DNA of 64,000 nucleotides from Artemia franciscana (taxonomy: Eukaryota; Arthropoda; Branchiopoda; Anostraca; Artemiidae). Under the pieces are notes generated by a model. That model searched no databases, was not told the origin of the DNA, and saw only the letters and a list, made by a program, of their open reading frames with translations. The DNA is taken from NCBI RefSeq assembly GCF_032884065.1, contig NC_088883.1, positions 23,493,637 to 23,557,636 of the forward strand, written 5' to 3'. The translations under genes were made by a program, and so were the position numbers. Below are positions 33,357 through 44,387 of this stretch, piece after piece; position 1 is the stretch's first letter; each line of letters begins with the position of its first letter.

Positions 33357-35259
33357 GAATTACTTCCCAACCAAATTTGAATTAATTTTTTTTCCTTCTG
33401 TTTGAGCCACTTTCTCTATTTGGTTCTATCCTGGCTCAACACAATTTTTGTAATGTAAATTAATAAATCAAAATATTTATCTGTCACAATTTTTTATTTA
33501 TTTATTTTGTGACTACATTCGGCCGAAATTACATGACTTGGCTTTACCCAAAAGGCACAAGACAAGAAGCTTGTTTTAAATAAAAAGGTAAAAAAGACAT
33601 TTTCACGTATTAATTTAAGAAAAATTTATGAAAAAGAATTTTTTCAAAGATAAGTAACGTGCCATATTTGACTTAACTACAAAAGAAATGAATTCATATA
33701 ATAATCCAAATTCAAAACGACCGGACATTACTATTAGAGAATAAAGAAAACCTGGAATGAAAAGAAATTAAATTCACAATCATAGCCAACAAAAACGTCA
33801 GCAGGTACTAATATAAATGAATAAATTAATCATAAAAAGAGTAAAATTTAAATTGGATATTCAAATCACCACATAGAAAAAGTTTGGCTTCTGTCTCCTC
33901 CCCTCACTAGCTATAAAAGTCTAAACCCTACTGCGTCACTGGCGTTTTATTAAGAGTATATGTCCTGAACAGTCCTAGGAAAGAACTAATAAATTCCAAC
34001 TGAATATTGGATATATAATAAAATTGGCTGCTGAAAGCTCAGCAACTGAGTACAAAAGGAAATATTTGTAATATAATTCATTTTCAATAAAGCTCAAATT
34101 TCGTTATTGCCTTTATGCTTCTATAGTTAGGGGAGGGGAAGGGAGCGTAGCCAAACACTTATTTGTATTGATTTTGTTCCTTTTATGTTTGACTTGAATA
34201 TTCAATATAAGTTTCACTTGTTTTAAGATTTATTCTTTAATTTATATTAGTTCCTTTTGTATTTCCTTTGCTATGATCGTTCATTTAATTTCTCTTCATT
34301 TTGGGTTTCATTTATTCTTATATAGTAATTCCTGGTCGTTCTGAGTTTGAATTATTTTAGGAGTTTATTCCTGCTTGTCTTAAGCTTAATATGGTTATTT
34401 ATTTTTCTTTGAAAAACTTCTTTTTCATTAAGTAGCATCAAAAGCTAATTCTTTTGACGTATCTATTGTTATCAAAATTCCTTCTTGTAGAGTTTTGATT
34501 ACAATCGAGCTGAGTGGCTCCTTACTTAGAGTTCTTTACCCCGGACTGTTATATTGATAGATAACATGAAACAAGCCCTCAAAATACAGATTATAGCTTT
34601 AAAAAGAAACACAAATTACTAAAAAATAGAAGAAACATGGTGTTTTACACTTAAACAAGGCTATGCAAGACTTATAGTAAAGACATGTTTGAATTATTTA
34701 AAGGATTCTTTATAAAGGAAGCAAAAATAAATTTACTCATGTTGATCGTGCTTAGTGCCGTGAAATAAAAGATTGGAAAAGATATCGTATTCTATGGTGT
34801 AGAACAAAGGATAGAAGCTTCCCCTATTTGATTGTATCTAATAATGGATCAAAGCACAAACAAACTTAAACCTATTTTAACTATCCTAAATAATTTCTTA
34901 GACCACACTGCCTTTCACTTCCTAGAGTTTAATAGATGAAAATAATGAGAGAAAATTAGTATAATATTAAAAAAAAGAAGCAGAGAACAAAAAATAAAGC
35001 AAAAAAATTAACTTTTGCTAGTTTTTAAACTATTTTTAAATAATAAAAAATGTAATAAAAAAAATAATAACAGTCGAATTTATATCATTTCAATTTTTTT
35101 TTTTGTTGTCCACTGCTTTGTTTGAGTGTTGTAGCCATTTTCTCTTTATATTTTATGTGTTAATTATCCCATTCAATAGGCTACATGGATCAAAATTTCC
35201 CCCAGAATCGTCTGAATATTTTTCAAATTAATAGAATTATTTCCCAAAAAACAAATCTG
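33357..35259. other. AT-rich sequence with one interspersed repeat
   Basis: The segment 34,435-34,555 resembles 60-232. AGACCACACTGCCTTTCACT at 34,903 matches the motif at 24,044. No gene is seen. Confidence 0.4.
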
Positions 35260-36650
35260 TGATAAAAACAAGAGCTAAGAGCTCATTTGGCACTTGTGAC
35301 GAGGCAAGAAGAGCTAAGAGCCAAGAGATCATATGGTATGAGCTCTAGCAAAATTCTATGAATCAATAGATTGATTTAAAAGGAAAATAAGAGGCTTAAT
35401 GCCTGTCAGGATTTAAAATAAGAGCTCTGAGTCACGATGTCCTTCTAAATATCAAAATTCATTAAGATCCGATCCCCCACTCGTATGTTATAAATATCTA
35501 ATTTTTTCCAATTTTTCCTCTCCCTTTAGCCCCCAGATGGTCAAATCTAGGAAAACGACTTTATCAAGTCAATTTGTGCAGCTCCCTGACACGCCCACCA
35601 ATTTTCATCGTCCTAACACGTCCAGAAGCACCAAATTCGCCAAATCAATGAACCCCTCCCCCCAACTCCCCCAAAGAGAGCGAATCCAGTACGGTTCCGT
35701 CAATCACGTATCAAGGACATTTGCTTATTCTATCCACCAAGCTTCATCCCGATTCCTCCACTCAAAGTGTTTTCCAATATTTCCCCCTCCAACTCCCCCC
35801 AATGTCAAAAGATCTGGCCGGGAATTGAAATAAGAGCTCTGAGACACGAATTCCTTCTAAATATCAAATTTCATTAAGATCCGATCACCTATTCGTAAAA
35901 TAAAGATACCCCAATTTTCAAGTTTTCCAAGAATTCCGGTTTCCCCCTCCAACTCCCCCCAATGTCACAGGATCTGGTCGGAATTTTGAGATCCGATCAC
36001 CCATTCGTAAGTTAAAATACCGCATTTTTTCTTATTTTTCAGAATTAACCCCCCCCCCCCCCCAACTACCCCAAAGAGAGCGGATCCGTTCCGGTTATTT
36101 CAATCATGTATCTAAGACTTGTGCTTATTTTTCCCACCAAGTTTCTAGTTTTTTCTAGTTTTTCAGAATTAACCCCCCCCAACTACCCCAAAGAGAGCGG
36201 ATCCATTCCAGTTATTCATGTATCAATCATGATACCAATCATGTATCTAGGACTTGTGCTTATTTTTCCCACCAAGTTTCATCCCGATCCCTCCACTCTA
36301 AGTGTTTTTCAAGTTTTAGGTTTCCCCCTCCCAACTCCCCCCCCAAATGTCACCGGATCCGGTCGGGATTTAAAAAACAGCTCTGAGACAAGATATCCTT
36401 CCAAAAATCAAATTTCATTAAGATCTGATCAACCGTTCGTAAGTTAAAAATACTTCAATTTTTCTATTTTTTCCGAATTAACGGGCCCCCACTCCCCCCC
36501 AGATGGTCAAATCAGGAAAAAGACTATTTCGAATTTAATCTGATCCGGTCCCTGATACGCCTGCCAAATTTCATCGTCCTAGCTTACATGGAAGTGCCTA
36601 AAGTAGCAAAACCGGGACCGACAGAATTTGCGATTGCTATATGTCACTTG
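35260..36650. repeat. Complex repeat with C-rich tracts
   Basis: Blocks recur several times in this segment: AGAGCTCTGAGACACGA, TCAAATTTCATTAAGATC followed by CGATCACC, AACTCCCCCCAATGTCAC, GGATCCGGTCGGGATTT, and CCAAAGAGAGCGGATCC. The units are about 300-350 bases long, imperfect and partly nested. The end (GCGATTGCTATATGTCACTT) is sharply different from the A/T-rich flank. Open frames here (35,537-35,833 and 36,106-36,447) follow the repeats and are not credible genes. Confidence 0.75.
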
Positions 36651-37854
36651 GTGCCATAAAAAAGGTTTTTTTTTTCTCTGTTAACAAACTATTGAAACTT
36701 GTTGCAAAGCCTAAAGGAGTGAACGGGGTAGCGCTTCCCTTTAACAGCCAACAGGACAAATAAGCTGAAAAATTCGTTGATATTCGACACCATTCGACAT
36801 TTTTCTGGCATAACTACCCTTTTTTTTTTTACAGAAAGTATTCAACTCCCAAAAACGTTTTAATTGTAATTTTATGAAATATTTTTATATTATGGAAAAT
36901 ATAGACATGATAAAATTTAAATGAAAGGAAAATAATAAATTTGAATATAATAATACAAATATTAAAAAAAGTAAAAAATATTACGGAAAACATTTAAATT
37001 TATAATTTTATGGTTAATATTTTTAAAAGAAAAACTTCTTGAAGGGAAAATGAGCAGAGAATAATTAATGCGTTGACCAGTCATGGTAAATAATAAAAAA
37101 TAATACTTTACTGAAAACATAAAATAAGATGCTCTTTTAGGAGCAGAAAATTTCAGAATTTGTCTGCATAAAATAGAAAAATAACTTAGTATTGTTTCAC
37201 CAGCCATGATGTTAGTATGTTTAGCCTAAAATTACATTTTTCTTAAAGCGTAACTAAGCTCATTTTGTGTTACAGCACTAAGTTTTAGAATTTTTCAGAT
37301 ATTCGAAAATATCTCTTTATTTGAGCGAGTTTTGTTCATATATCTTGGATATTGAAGCAATTATTTTTCTTGGTTTTAAATTCTAACATTTTTTTTTTAA
37401 TTGGTTTAAACAATAACTTTTAAATTTTGACCATCTTTACTTCACAAATAATTTTTTTATTGATTTTTTTTCTTGTTTTAATATACACAATAAACCTTAT
37501 AAGAGAAAATATTTTTAACTTAGTCGATGAAACTAAAGAAGTCGACATGATTTTTTGAAAAAAAAGAAAGAAAAAAGACATAATATAATCCTTTCGTGTT
37601 ATTCCCTTAGTTTCAATAGAAATCGATAGCGGTATGATGTCATAACAATTTCTATTAGCTTTCCGTTTCCAATTAAATAAGCCCTCTCTGAAGTTTCTAC
37701 GACCATCCCTCCGAAAAAAAGAGGAAGAAGAAAATACATGTAGGCCACACTATTCTTTACTAAGTACCTATTAAAATCGTTTTTTCTAAATGCCCCCTTT
37801 CGAGGGTACTTAATTTAATCAAATTTTCATACGCTTTGTATGAGTGCATTTTAG
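36651..37854. other. AT-rich Drp1 intron sequence
   Basis: Homopolymer-rich, with no gene recognised. ATTCGACACCATTCGACATT near 36,781 is a small direct repeat. Confidence 0.4.
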
Positions 37855-39345
37855 TATTGGGTAATTTAAGTATTGGGTGAACGACATTTCTTGACTACTA
37901 AGGTCCTTGCGTCTGCCAAGCAGTGTATTGCAACAGCTGAGTTCAAACTCTGGGTTCCGTATTACCAAGCTGAGATCAAGTCCATTGCACCACCGCAGGA
38001 CGAATACCTTGCATTCATATTTTGAATATTAGCGATAAGAAACGCCGTCTATATTTTTGTCAAGGTGACAAATTAGGCAGCAAAGCACCATCTAGAAAAC
38101 TCTCTTTCAACATGAAAATATAGCTGGCATTTGTTATTTCCAAATATTTGATACACGAAGGCACGCAATTTAAGTAACAAAGGAAATTGATATTTAAAAA
38201 AAAAAAAGTAGAAAATAAGCAAAGGAAAAAAAGCAAAGGAAAATACGTTTTTTTTTTTTAATCTATTATGTAGTATTTCCTTACGGAGAGGGTAACTGCT
38301 AAATATTTAACGAATCCTAACTTGGATGGTCTAGTTCATCAATGTATTCTATAAGCAATGGACTGAATCTACGAATGATAGGGCGAAGGTCAAACTCTAG
38401 TCAACGATATAACGCAAATAAATTAAAAATGTCTCAACGAAGAAAATAAATTAAATAATCATGGTTAAAGACAATTAATACTAAAGCGGAGTGTTATTGA
38501 AAAGTAGTTGGGCATAAATTATAATAAAATCAATCGTAGGCATTTTTTTTTTCAGTCGGGACTATAATAGCACCGATATATGGTTTTAATGTATCATATT
38601 TAGAAAAATGGTTTTAGCTATAAGATATGAAAGGTATTTATCCATTAGATTGCGTAAAGACCAAGCACAAAATTGGATTCAAGATAAGCCGATCTTGGGT
38701 TCCCAAGCTCGCCTGTTTGCAGGCAAAGAAGCTGTACCTGGGCAATCCTTTACCATTTATTGGCCTCGATGCTTCACTGAGCAAGGTTATTTTTATTTCA
38801 TCTCATTTGCAATAGATTTCTAGCACTTTACTTCTTAATAAAGTGCTTATAATTAATAATTTTAATTATAATTAATATATTAATTAATTAGCAATAATCG
38901 ACTAATATTTCTTTTCACTATCTGCCAAACAATAATAACTCAGGAATCTTAAATAAAGCCTATAAAAAAGCCTACCTGATCCCAAAAGCTGTCAATAAAC
39001 CATGGACTACTCCAATCAAATACCCAACTCCTTTAAGCTCTCTCTAAAGACTCGAGTTTTTAACACACATTTCTCATATTTTCATATAACTCACCTGTTA
39101 TTGGTGCTCAGTTGATGCTGATCCATTTTTTTGGCGTCATTTTCAACATGTCAAGACTTTATCTTTTTTGCGACATTTTTTTGACATGTCACATTATTTT
39201 CGTGACATGTTGCAACGTGATATGTATATAATTTGCGCTCGTTGAAAGGGAAACAAAAAAACAATTTTTACCTTCAATGGTTCTTTGGGTACATCCACCC
39301 CATTGATAATGATATTGCCGGTCGTTTGAGACGGTGCAAAACTAT
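37855..39345. repeat. Donor-like half of inverted duplication (segment A1)
   Basis: The reverse complement of this stretch recurs at about 55,893-58,190, interrupted there by a LINE. Shared landmarks include the coding end of the Drp1 exon, CAACATGTCAAGACTTTATC against GATAAAATCGTGACATGTTG, the GCCTATAAAAAAGCCTACCT block, and the GCAATCCTTTACC block near 38,740. The stretch 38,100-38,390 has no counterpart in the other copy. Confidence 0.85.
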
Positions 39346-39490
39346 CCGTGTGCCTTTTGGTTGGATTGCTTCTTTTTGGAATGGTACCCTCATCCGAATT
39401 GGCAAAGGTCGCAGCCGCCACTGCTTGAGGATGAAAATCGGGGTGGCGAGTGTTGATATATGCCAGTTCAATCGCTATCATATTTTCCAC
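39272..39490 (-). CDS. Drp1: Drp1 exon: end of stalk (middle domain) and start of variable region
   Basis: On the minus strand, CTTTTTAAG|GTGGAA opens a 219-base phase-0 exon reading VENMIAIELAYINTRHPDFH. It continues through a Ser/Thr/Lys-rich stretch with TKRHTDSFAPSQTTGN, then GVDVPKEPLK, and ends at AAG|GTAAAA. The AIELAYINT-HPDF motif is diagnostic for dynamins and directly follows the NEM end of the upstream exon. This part closes the stalk and enters the disordered variable region. The frame is intact. A truncated copy of its 3' part lies at 55,893-55,948. Confidence 0.95.
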
Positions 39491-40639
39491 CTTAAAAAGA
39501 ATCTGTTTGTCAACATGTACAATAAAAAGTGAGAATCTGAAATTCAATAGAAAGGGGGAAGCCAATTCAAAAATTTGACGAATTGATTGAAGAATTATGA
39601 AACACATCCCGTTACTCAAAAATACAGAGTCGTTCTCAACTAGCTCTAGCACCAACAAAAGTAAAAAAAGGATCATGTGTTTTAAGGCTGCTTTCACACT
39701 AGCAAAACCTAAAACATTACTTCATGTTACATACTCTGATGGAGACAATTTTATCCGTAACATAGGCGGTGCCAAGTAGACTCGACTTCTAAATATAATT
39801 TTACGTCACGCAAGGTTATTTCATATGAAGTAATAAACTTTACCTAGAAAGTCTTTCACGCCCTCTTTCCATCACAAGTCATCCGGCTAAAACAACCATA
39901 AGGCAATCGGAAAGCTTGAATCTATATCTTCATTCCACATTTAAATTTTTTTAAATAGTTCGCATATGATGATTGTGATAATTTTGAAGGTGATCCTGAT
40001 GGTTTTATAGTTTTTTATTATCCTAGTGTGAAAAGTGTTTTTCAAATGTGAAACGTTAGACTTAACGTAACATGATTTAACCACTTAGTATATAAAATTA
40101 GGTACATAGCATAAACATGGCTTTGCTCGTTTGGGCGTATTTTATTAAGGCCATTCAATACCTTAGAAACCATTTTGCAAGCCTCAGCGTCAGCTGACCG
40201 TCTCAAAGACAAAGGGCCCGTTAGCAAATTTTCCAAACCCCAAAGGGAACTCCCGAAGCTTCCAATATCCTCAAATGATATCTCCTTAAAATTGTTTGCA
40301 ATAACTGACAGGGGGTCTCGAGTGTGTTAAAAGTTCGAAAAACTAACGAGAGTCCAGGTTAAAATAAAGAAAATATAATCTTTCTTTATTTATTAAGCAA
40401 AGCGCTCAATATTCAACGTACCTACAGCATAAATAATGTGCCCCTGTGTCGGCTAGGTTTTCAATCATATAGGGTAGCACCACAGGAAATTCCCAAACCT
40501 GCCAAATTAGTCAGTTGATATTTCCTTTCAGCTGATATAACTGTTTTCCTGACAGGCATACTAGAACATTTTTAGGGACTATTCTTTCTTGAAATTATAA
40601 AAGAAAGTTTCTGTTTAGCTGAAAAACAAAATTCACATT

Positions 40640-40850
40640 ACTAGGCTGACGCGAGGACCTTAGTAGTAAATACAAGAGTCCTGTGATGGCGCGTTGGGTT
40701 TGACCTCAGCTTGGAAATACAGGATCCAGAGTTTGAACTCAACTGTAGCAACGCATTGCAGGGCCGACGCAAGGACCTTAGTAGTTAAAAAACCTCGGTA
40801 GTCCAAAACATACATACATACAAGAGTCCTATGGTCTATCTCCGACGTCT
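40640..40850. repeat. SINE-like repeat unit (AAGGACCTTAGTAGT family)
   Basis: It shares GACGCAAGGACCTTAGTAGT, GGTTTGACCTCAGCTTGG and a pol III B-box-like AGTTTGAACTCA with 37,880-38,010 and with the array at 58,040-58,945. ATACATACATAC separates the parts. Confidence 0.65.
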
Positions 40851-41127
40851 CCAGAGATAGACCAATGACAAAACGATAATAACCATGAAGAAGAGAGAAA
40901 CGAAAACAAAAAGAGCCATTGAAAAAAAAGGAACACAGATTACAAAGCAAATATTTCATTGCAATCGGCGTTTTTTTCTTCAGTGGCTATTATTATCCTC
41001 GTTTCTCTCTTCTTTATGTTTTTTTTTTTTTACCGTTTTGCCATGATTAGCCAGTACGGTTCCAGAAATTATTTGTAATAGACTAATATCTCTATCTCCA
41101 GCACAAAACGTGAGACGTTACATTGTT

Positions 41128-41790
41128 TTTCTAAGGCTTAAGAGAGAGCAGGATTCCCTTTTTCGTTTTCGGTCGTTTATTTAGATATATTATCCAAGCT
41201 CTACAAGTTATGGAACACCGCCCAATCAATTCTAAACAGTTTAGCCGCAAAAACAAAAAAGTTCATAAAGATCGGAGAAGGTGATTCTTTGAGGAACCAT
41301 ATCACCTTAACATTTATAACAAGCTGAAATAATACTGATTTTGTATTAGTACCCTGATTAGACTTTACTACAGTCTCTACAGTATAAACATTACTACTGC
41401 CACTGACCAAACATCGATTTAAGTATGGAATAATATAGTAGGGAATAATATAAAAATATGGAATATTTTTCTAAGATTTAAGGGAAAGTAGGAGTCGGCT
41501 TTTAGTTTTCGGTCGTTTATTTCGATGTCTTATCCAAGCTCTACAAGTTATGGCAAGACCACCCAATCAATTCTAACTAGGTTAGCCACAAAAACTAAAA
41601 AAGTTCATAATGATTGGGATAAGGCGATTCTTTAAGGAGCCACATCGCCTTAACATTTATAACAAGCTTAAATAATATTAATTTTTAATAGTACCTTGAT
41701 TAGGCTTTACTACAGTCTCTACAGTATAAACATTACTACTGCTACTGACCAAGCATCAAGTTAAGCAAGTAATAATATAGTGAAGTTAAA
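41128..41790. repeat. Two-copy tandem repeat, period 340 bp
   Basis: TTTTCGGTCGTTTATTT at 41,166 recurs at 41,506. Between and after these the copies share TATCCAAGCTCTACAAGTTA, ATCAATTCTAA and CTACAGTATAAACATTACTA. It is intronic and non-coding. Confidence 0.9.
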
Positions 41791-41894
41791 GTGCCAAGGA
41801 CATCAAAACAATTTTTTTTACCCCTTCAACCATCTTAAGTCTCGTTATACCTGAAAAACTATTATGAATTATCGGTGAAAGATTACATTTACTA

Positions 41895-43195
41895 TTGATG
41901 AGGACCCATGTCCTCATGTGTGTATAGTTAAACGTCAGCACTTTGGACCAGTCAGGGCTGCTTATAAAAGAATCAGCAAATTGTGATTTGTCAATAACGA
42001 CTATCCCGAGATATTGATGTTTATACCATAGTTCAGAAATTTTATATAAAATTTTATAAGCGTGACAACACTGAACAGCATAGGCTATACTAGAAAAAAA
42101 AGAAAAAAAGGGGAAACTGTTGACATATTTTTAGTATTTCTTAAAAACGATTGAAAATGATCAATGAAAGATTACATTTACTATTGATGCATCGTTGTTT
42201 ACAGAATAAATTGAATTTAGGACTGAATTGGAGATTTTTTTTTTTAATTTAAATTTATAGTTGCTAGGGCAGTAGCATACTTTCGTCAGCGTTGCCACGT
42301 TGAACTGTGAAAAAAACTAATCAGTTAAATTAGGCAATGGATTTCGTCAGTAAAAATTCAAACAACGAACGATCTGTTGATCCCCAAAGACAACTAAACC
42401 TTCAAAGGCAAGCTACATCTTGAGCTCTTTGGTGCCATATCTTTTTAGCTAATTTTTATCTATCTAATTTTTTTTTAGTTTTTTATACGTTTTAGCAGAT
42501 TTGTTTTAGCAAATTTTATATTTTTCGCAATTTTTTTTTAGCATGCTTCTTTTTTTTAATTGGACCCCGTTACCACCAAGAAATTTTAACTATATACGGA
42601 GATCGCTTTCATTCAAAATTGAATTACCGATTTTCCTATTTTTTTAGATATACATGGTTATGAACTTTCCATCTAACCCATTTAAACAATTTGATTTCCT
42701 TTTCATTGTACTTGGTACTTTATTATTCAGTGAATATTTGACATATTCCCTTCAACCATTCGAAAATGAAAAAAAAACATAAAATATATTCAAATATATC
42801 CAACATATATAAAAAATATTTCAATAGAACATAAAATACAATTATCATATAGATATAAGTGCAATTCGCCATTACCAAAGAGGTTGTCATTAAATCCGCC
42901 ACGGTATCTAAAAAACAGCAAAAACAGTATGGTTCTATTTTCTTTCGTTCATTACTTTTTTTTGTCAGAAACTGCTTAGTTAAGTCCTAAATTCAATTTA
43001 GTCTGTATGCAACGATGCCAGTAGTAAATGTAATATTTCATTGATAATTCACAATAGTATTTAAGAAACACTAGCATAACATCAATGTCTCGATATAGTC
43101 CTTATTGACCAATCACATTTCACAACCTCTTTTATAAGCAGCACTGACTGGTCCCAAGTGCTGACGTTTAACTACGCACACATGATGACGAGGGT
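41895..43195. repeat. Inverted repeat with ~220-340-base arms
   Basis: The left arm (41,895-42,235: GTTAAACGTCAGCACTT, GGGCTGCTTATAAAAG, GAAAGATTACATTTACTATT) matches the reverse complement of the right arm (about 42,975-43,195). The loop is about 740 bases. The right arm is also part of the duplication that recurs at 60,185-60,550. The conserved TTATAAAAG and ATTGGTCAATA boxes make it resemble an element end with promoter-like sequence. Confidence 0.75.
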
Positions 43196-44387
43196 CTGAC
43201 ATAATCCATTATTACTGAAGAAGAAACCAGAAAGGGGGGTCCTTTTTAAAAACCCACCTGTTTCAAACCATATTAGCTACTGTGTGTAATTGTAAACCAG
43301 TAAAATGCGCGAAAAGTTAAATTCCATCTGGTTTGGTTGTCCTGTGTAAAATCTTTTAAACATTAAATTAAAAAAGCTAAAAGATTTTTAGTCACGAGAT
43401 CTTTAACTTATAAATTCTCTTTTTCTTTGAGTCTCAAACAAGGGCAGATTCATGATTTTGTTCAGGGGGAGGGGTGAGGGTACAAAAAGCTTCAAAGTTT
43501 GCCAGTAGGGTAGGAGTATGAGGTTAAAAACTGTACAATACCTTTGCTCGGGCTGCAGATTAATTTCTTAAAGCTTTATTCATCTAGCCAAATAATTTTC
43601 AAAGGTTCATAAAATATCAGGTTAGGGGAACGGGAAGGAGATCAGAAGAGAGGAAGGGAGTTACTTAAAAACAGGGGTGGTTGGCCAGACCCAAACTTGG
43701 ACTGAAGTTTCATTCAAAAATTTTATTTACCAAGAATAACAGCTTTTTTAAATAACAAAAAGTCAATACATCAAATTTTACCAAAAATTTTATTGAGTTT
43801 TTTTTTACAAATCTGACACCTAAAGTTACACCAAATAAGACACAAAAACATACCATCTCATTAGTTGGGGGAAGTCTCTTCCTCAACAGTGCTGTAATAA
43901 CATCCTTAATTTTATCATGAAGCACCGGGAATCGCATCATGTCTGTCTGTATTTCAGTGCCGCAATGCTGAACGATGCGCTGCAGTTCTTCATGGACTAA
44001 CTCAACACATCTGAGGGACGGCTCCTCTAGTTTTCTGATCTGGCGCTGGACTAGCAATTCGAATGCTATCTAAAAAAGATAATATAAACATACGCAGTTT
44101 AATACCCCTTTTTCCCCCCAACTGAAGGCTATAATAAAGAGATAGATACTGAAAAAAATCCCACAGGACCCCTGATCGTATCCAGAATTTTCCACAACCA
44201 AAAAAAACTTTGAACGCATCAAAAATTTGTTCATATTTATTTTTGTTACCAGTTTTACGAACCGGACAAACATTTCGAGGCGTGGGGGGGGGGGGTTCAA
44301 ACCCCCTAGCCCCCCTGGATACGGCCTTGATAAAATCCCTCCAGAGCTATTGCTGGCACACAGAGCGTCGAAACGACGCTTCAGCTA
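42345..44387. repeat. Donor-like half of inverted duplication (segment A2)
   Basis: The reverse complement recurs at 59,036-61,175, including the whole Drp1 exon and its flanks. The match ends at 44,387, just after a short hairpin (44,364-44,370 with 44,374-44,380) and CAGCTA. Confidence 0.9.
43854..44069 (-). CDS. Drp1: Drp1 exon: stalk (middle domain)
   Basis: On the minus strand, ATCTTTTTTAG|ATAGCA opens a 216-base phase-0 exon reading [20 protein letters not shown]. It continues with [17 protein letters not shown] and [19 protein letters not shown], and ends NEM|GTATGT. It matches the stalk helices of Drp1 ([21 protein letters not shown]), which form the criss-cross assembly interface. 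The frame is open. It joins in phase to VPE| of the exon at 47,690 and to |VENMIAIEL of the exon at 39,490. A damaged second copy lies at 59,351-59,566. Confidence 0.96.

Larger units (their letters stand above)
39491..43853. other. Drp1 intron between the 43.9-kb and 39.4-kb exons, with repeats
   Basis: This intron of about 4.4 kb holds a SINE-like unit (40,640-40,850), a two-copy tandem repeat (41,128-41,790) and an inverted repeat (41,895-42,235 against 42,975-43,195). I see no further exon in it. Confidence 0.6.

Noticed and set aside
38608-38823. Plus-strand frame in the GC-richer block near 38.7 kb
   Set aside because: The block is conserved in the duplicate at 57.6 kb only as duplicated intron; the frame is not preserved there.
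39194-39697. 167-codon minus-strand frame as a single-exon gene
   Set aside because: Only 39,272-39,490 is conserved as Drp1. The rest reads through intron on both sides, and splice sites are present.
43710-44057. 115-codon frame as a complete small gene
   Set aside because: It is the Drp1 stalk exon plus read-through of the donor into the intron.
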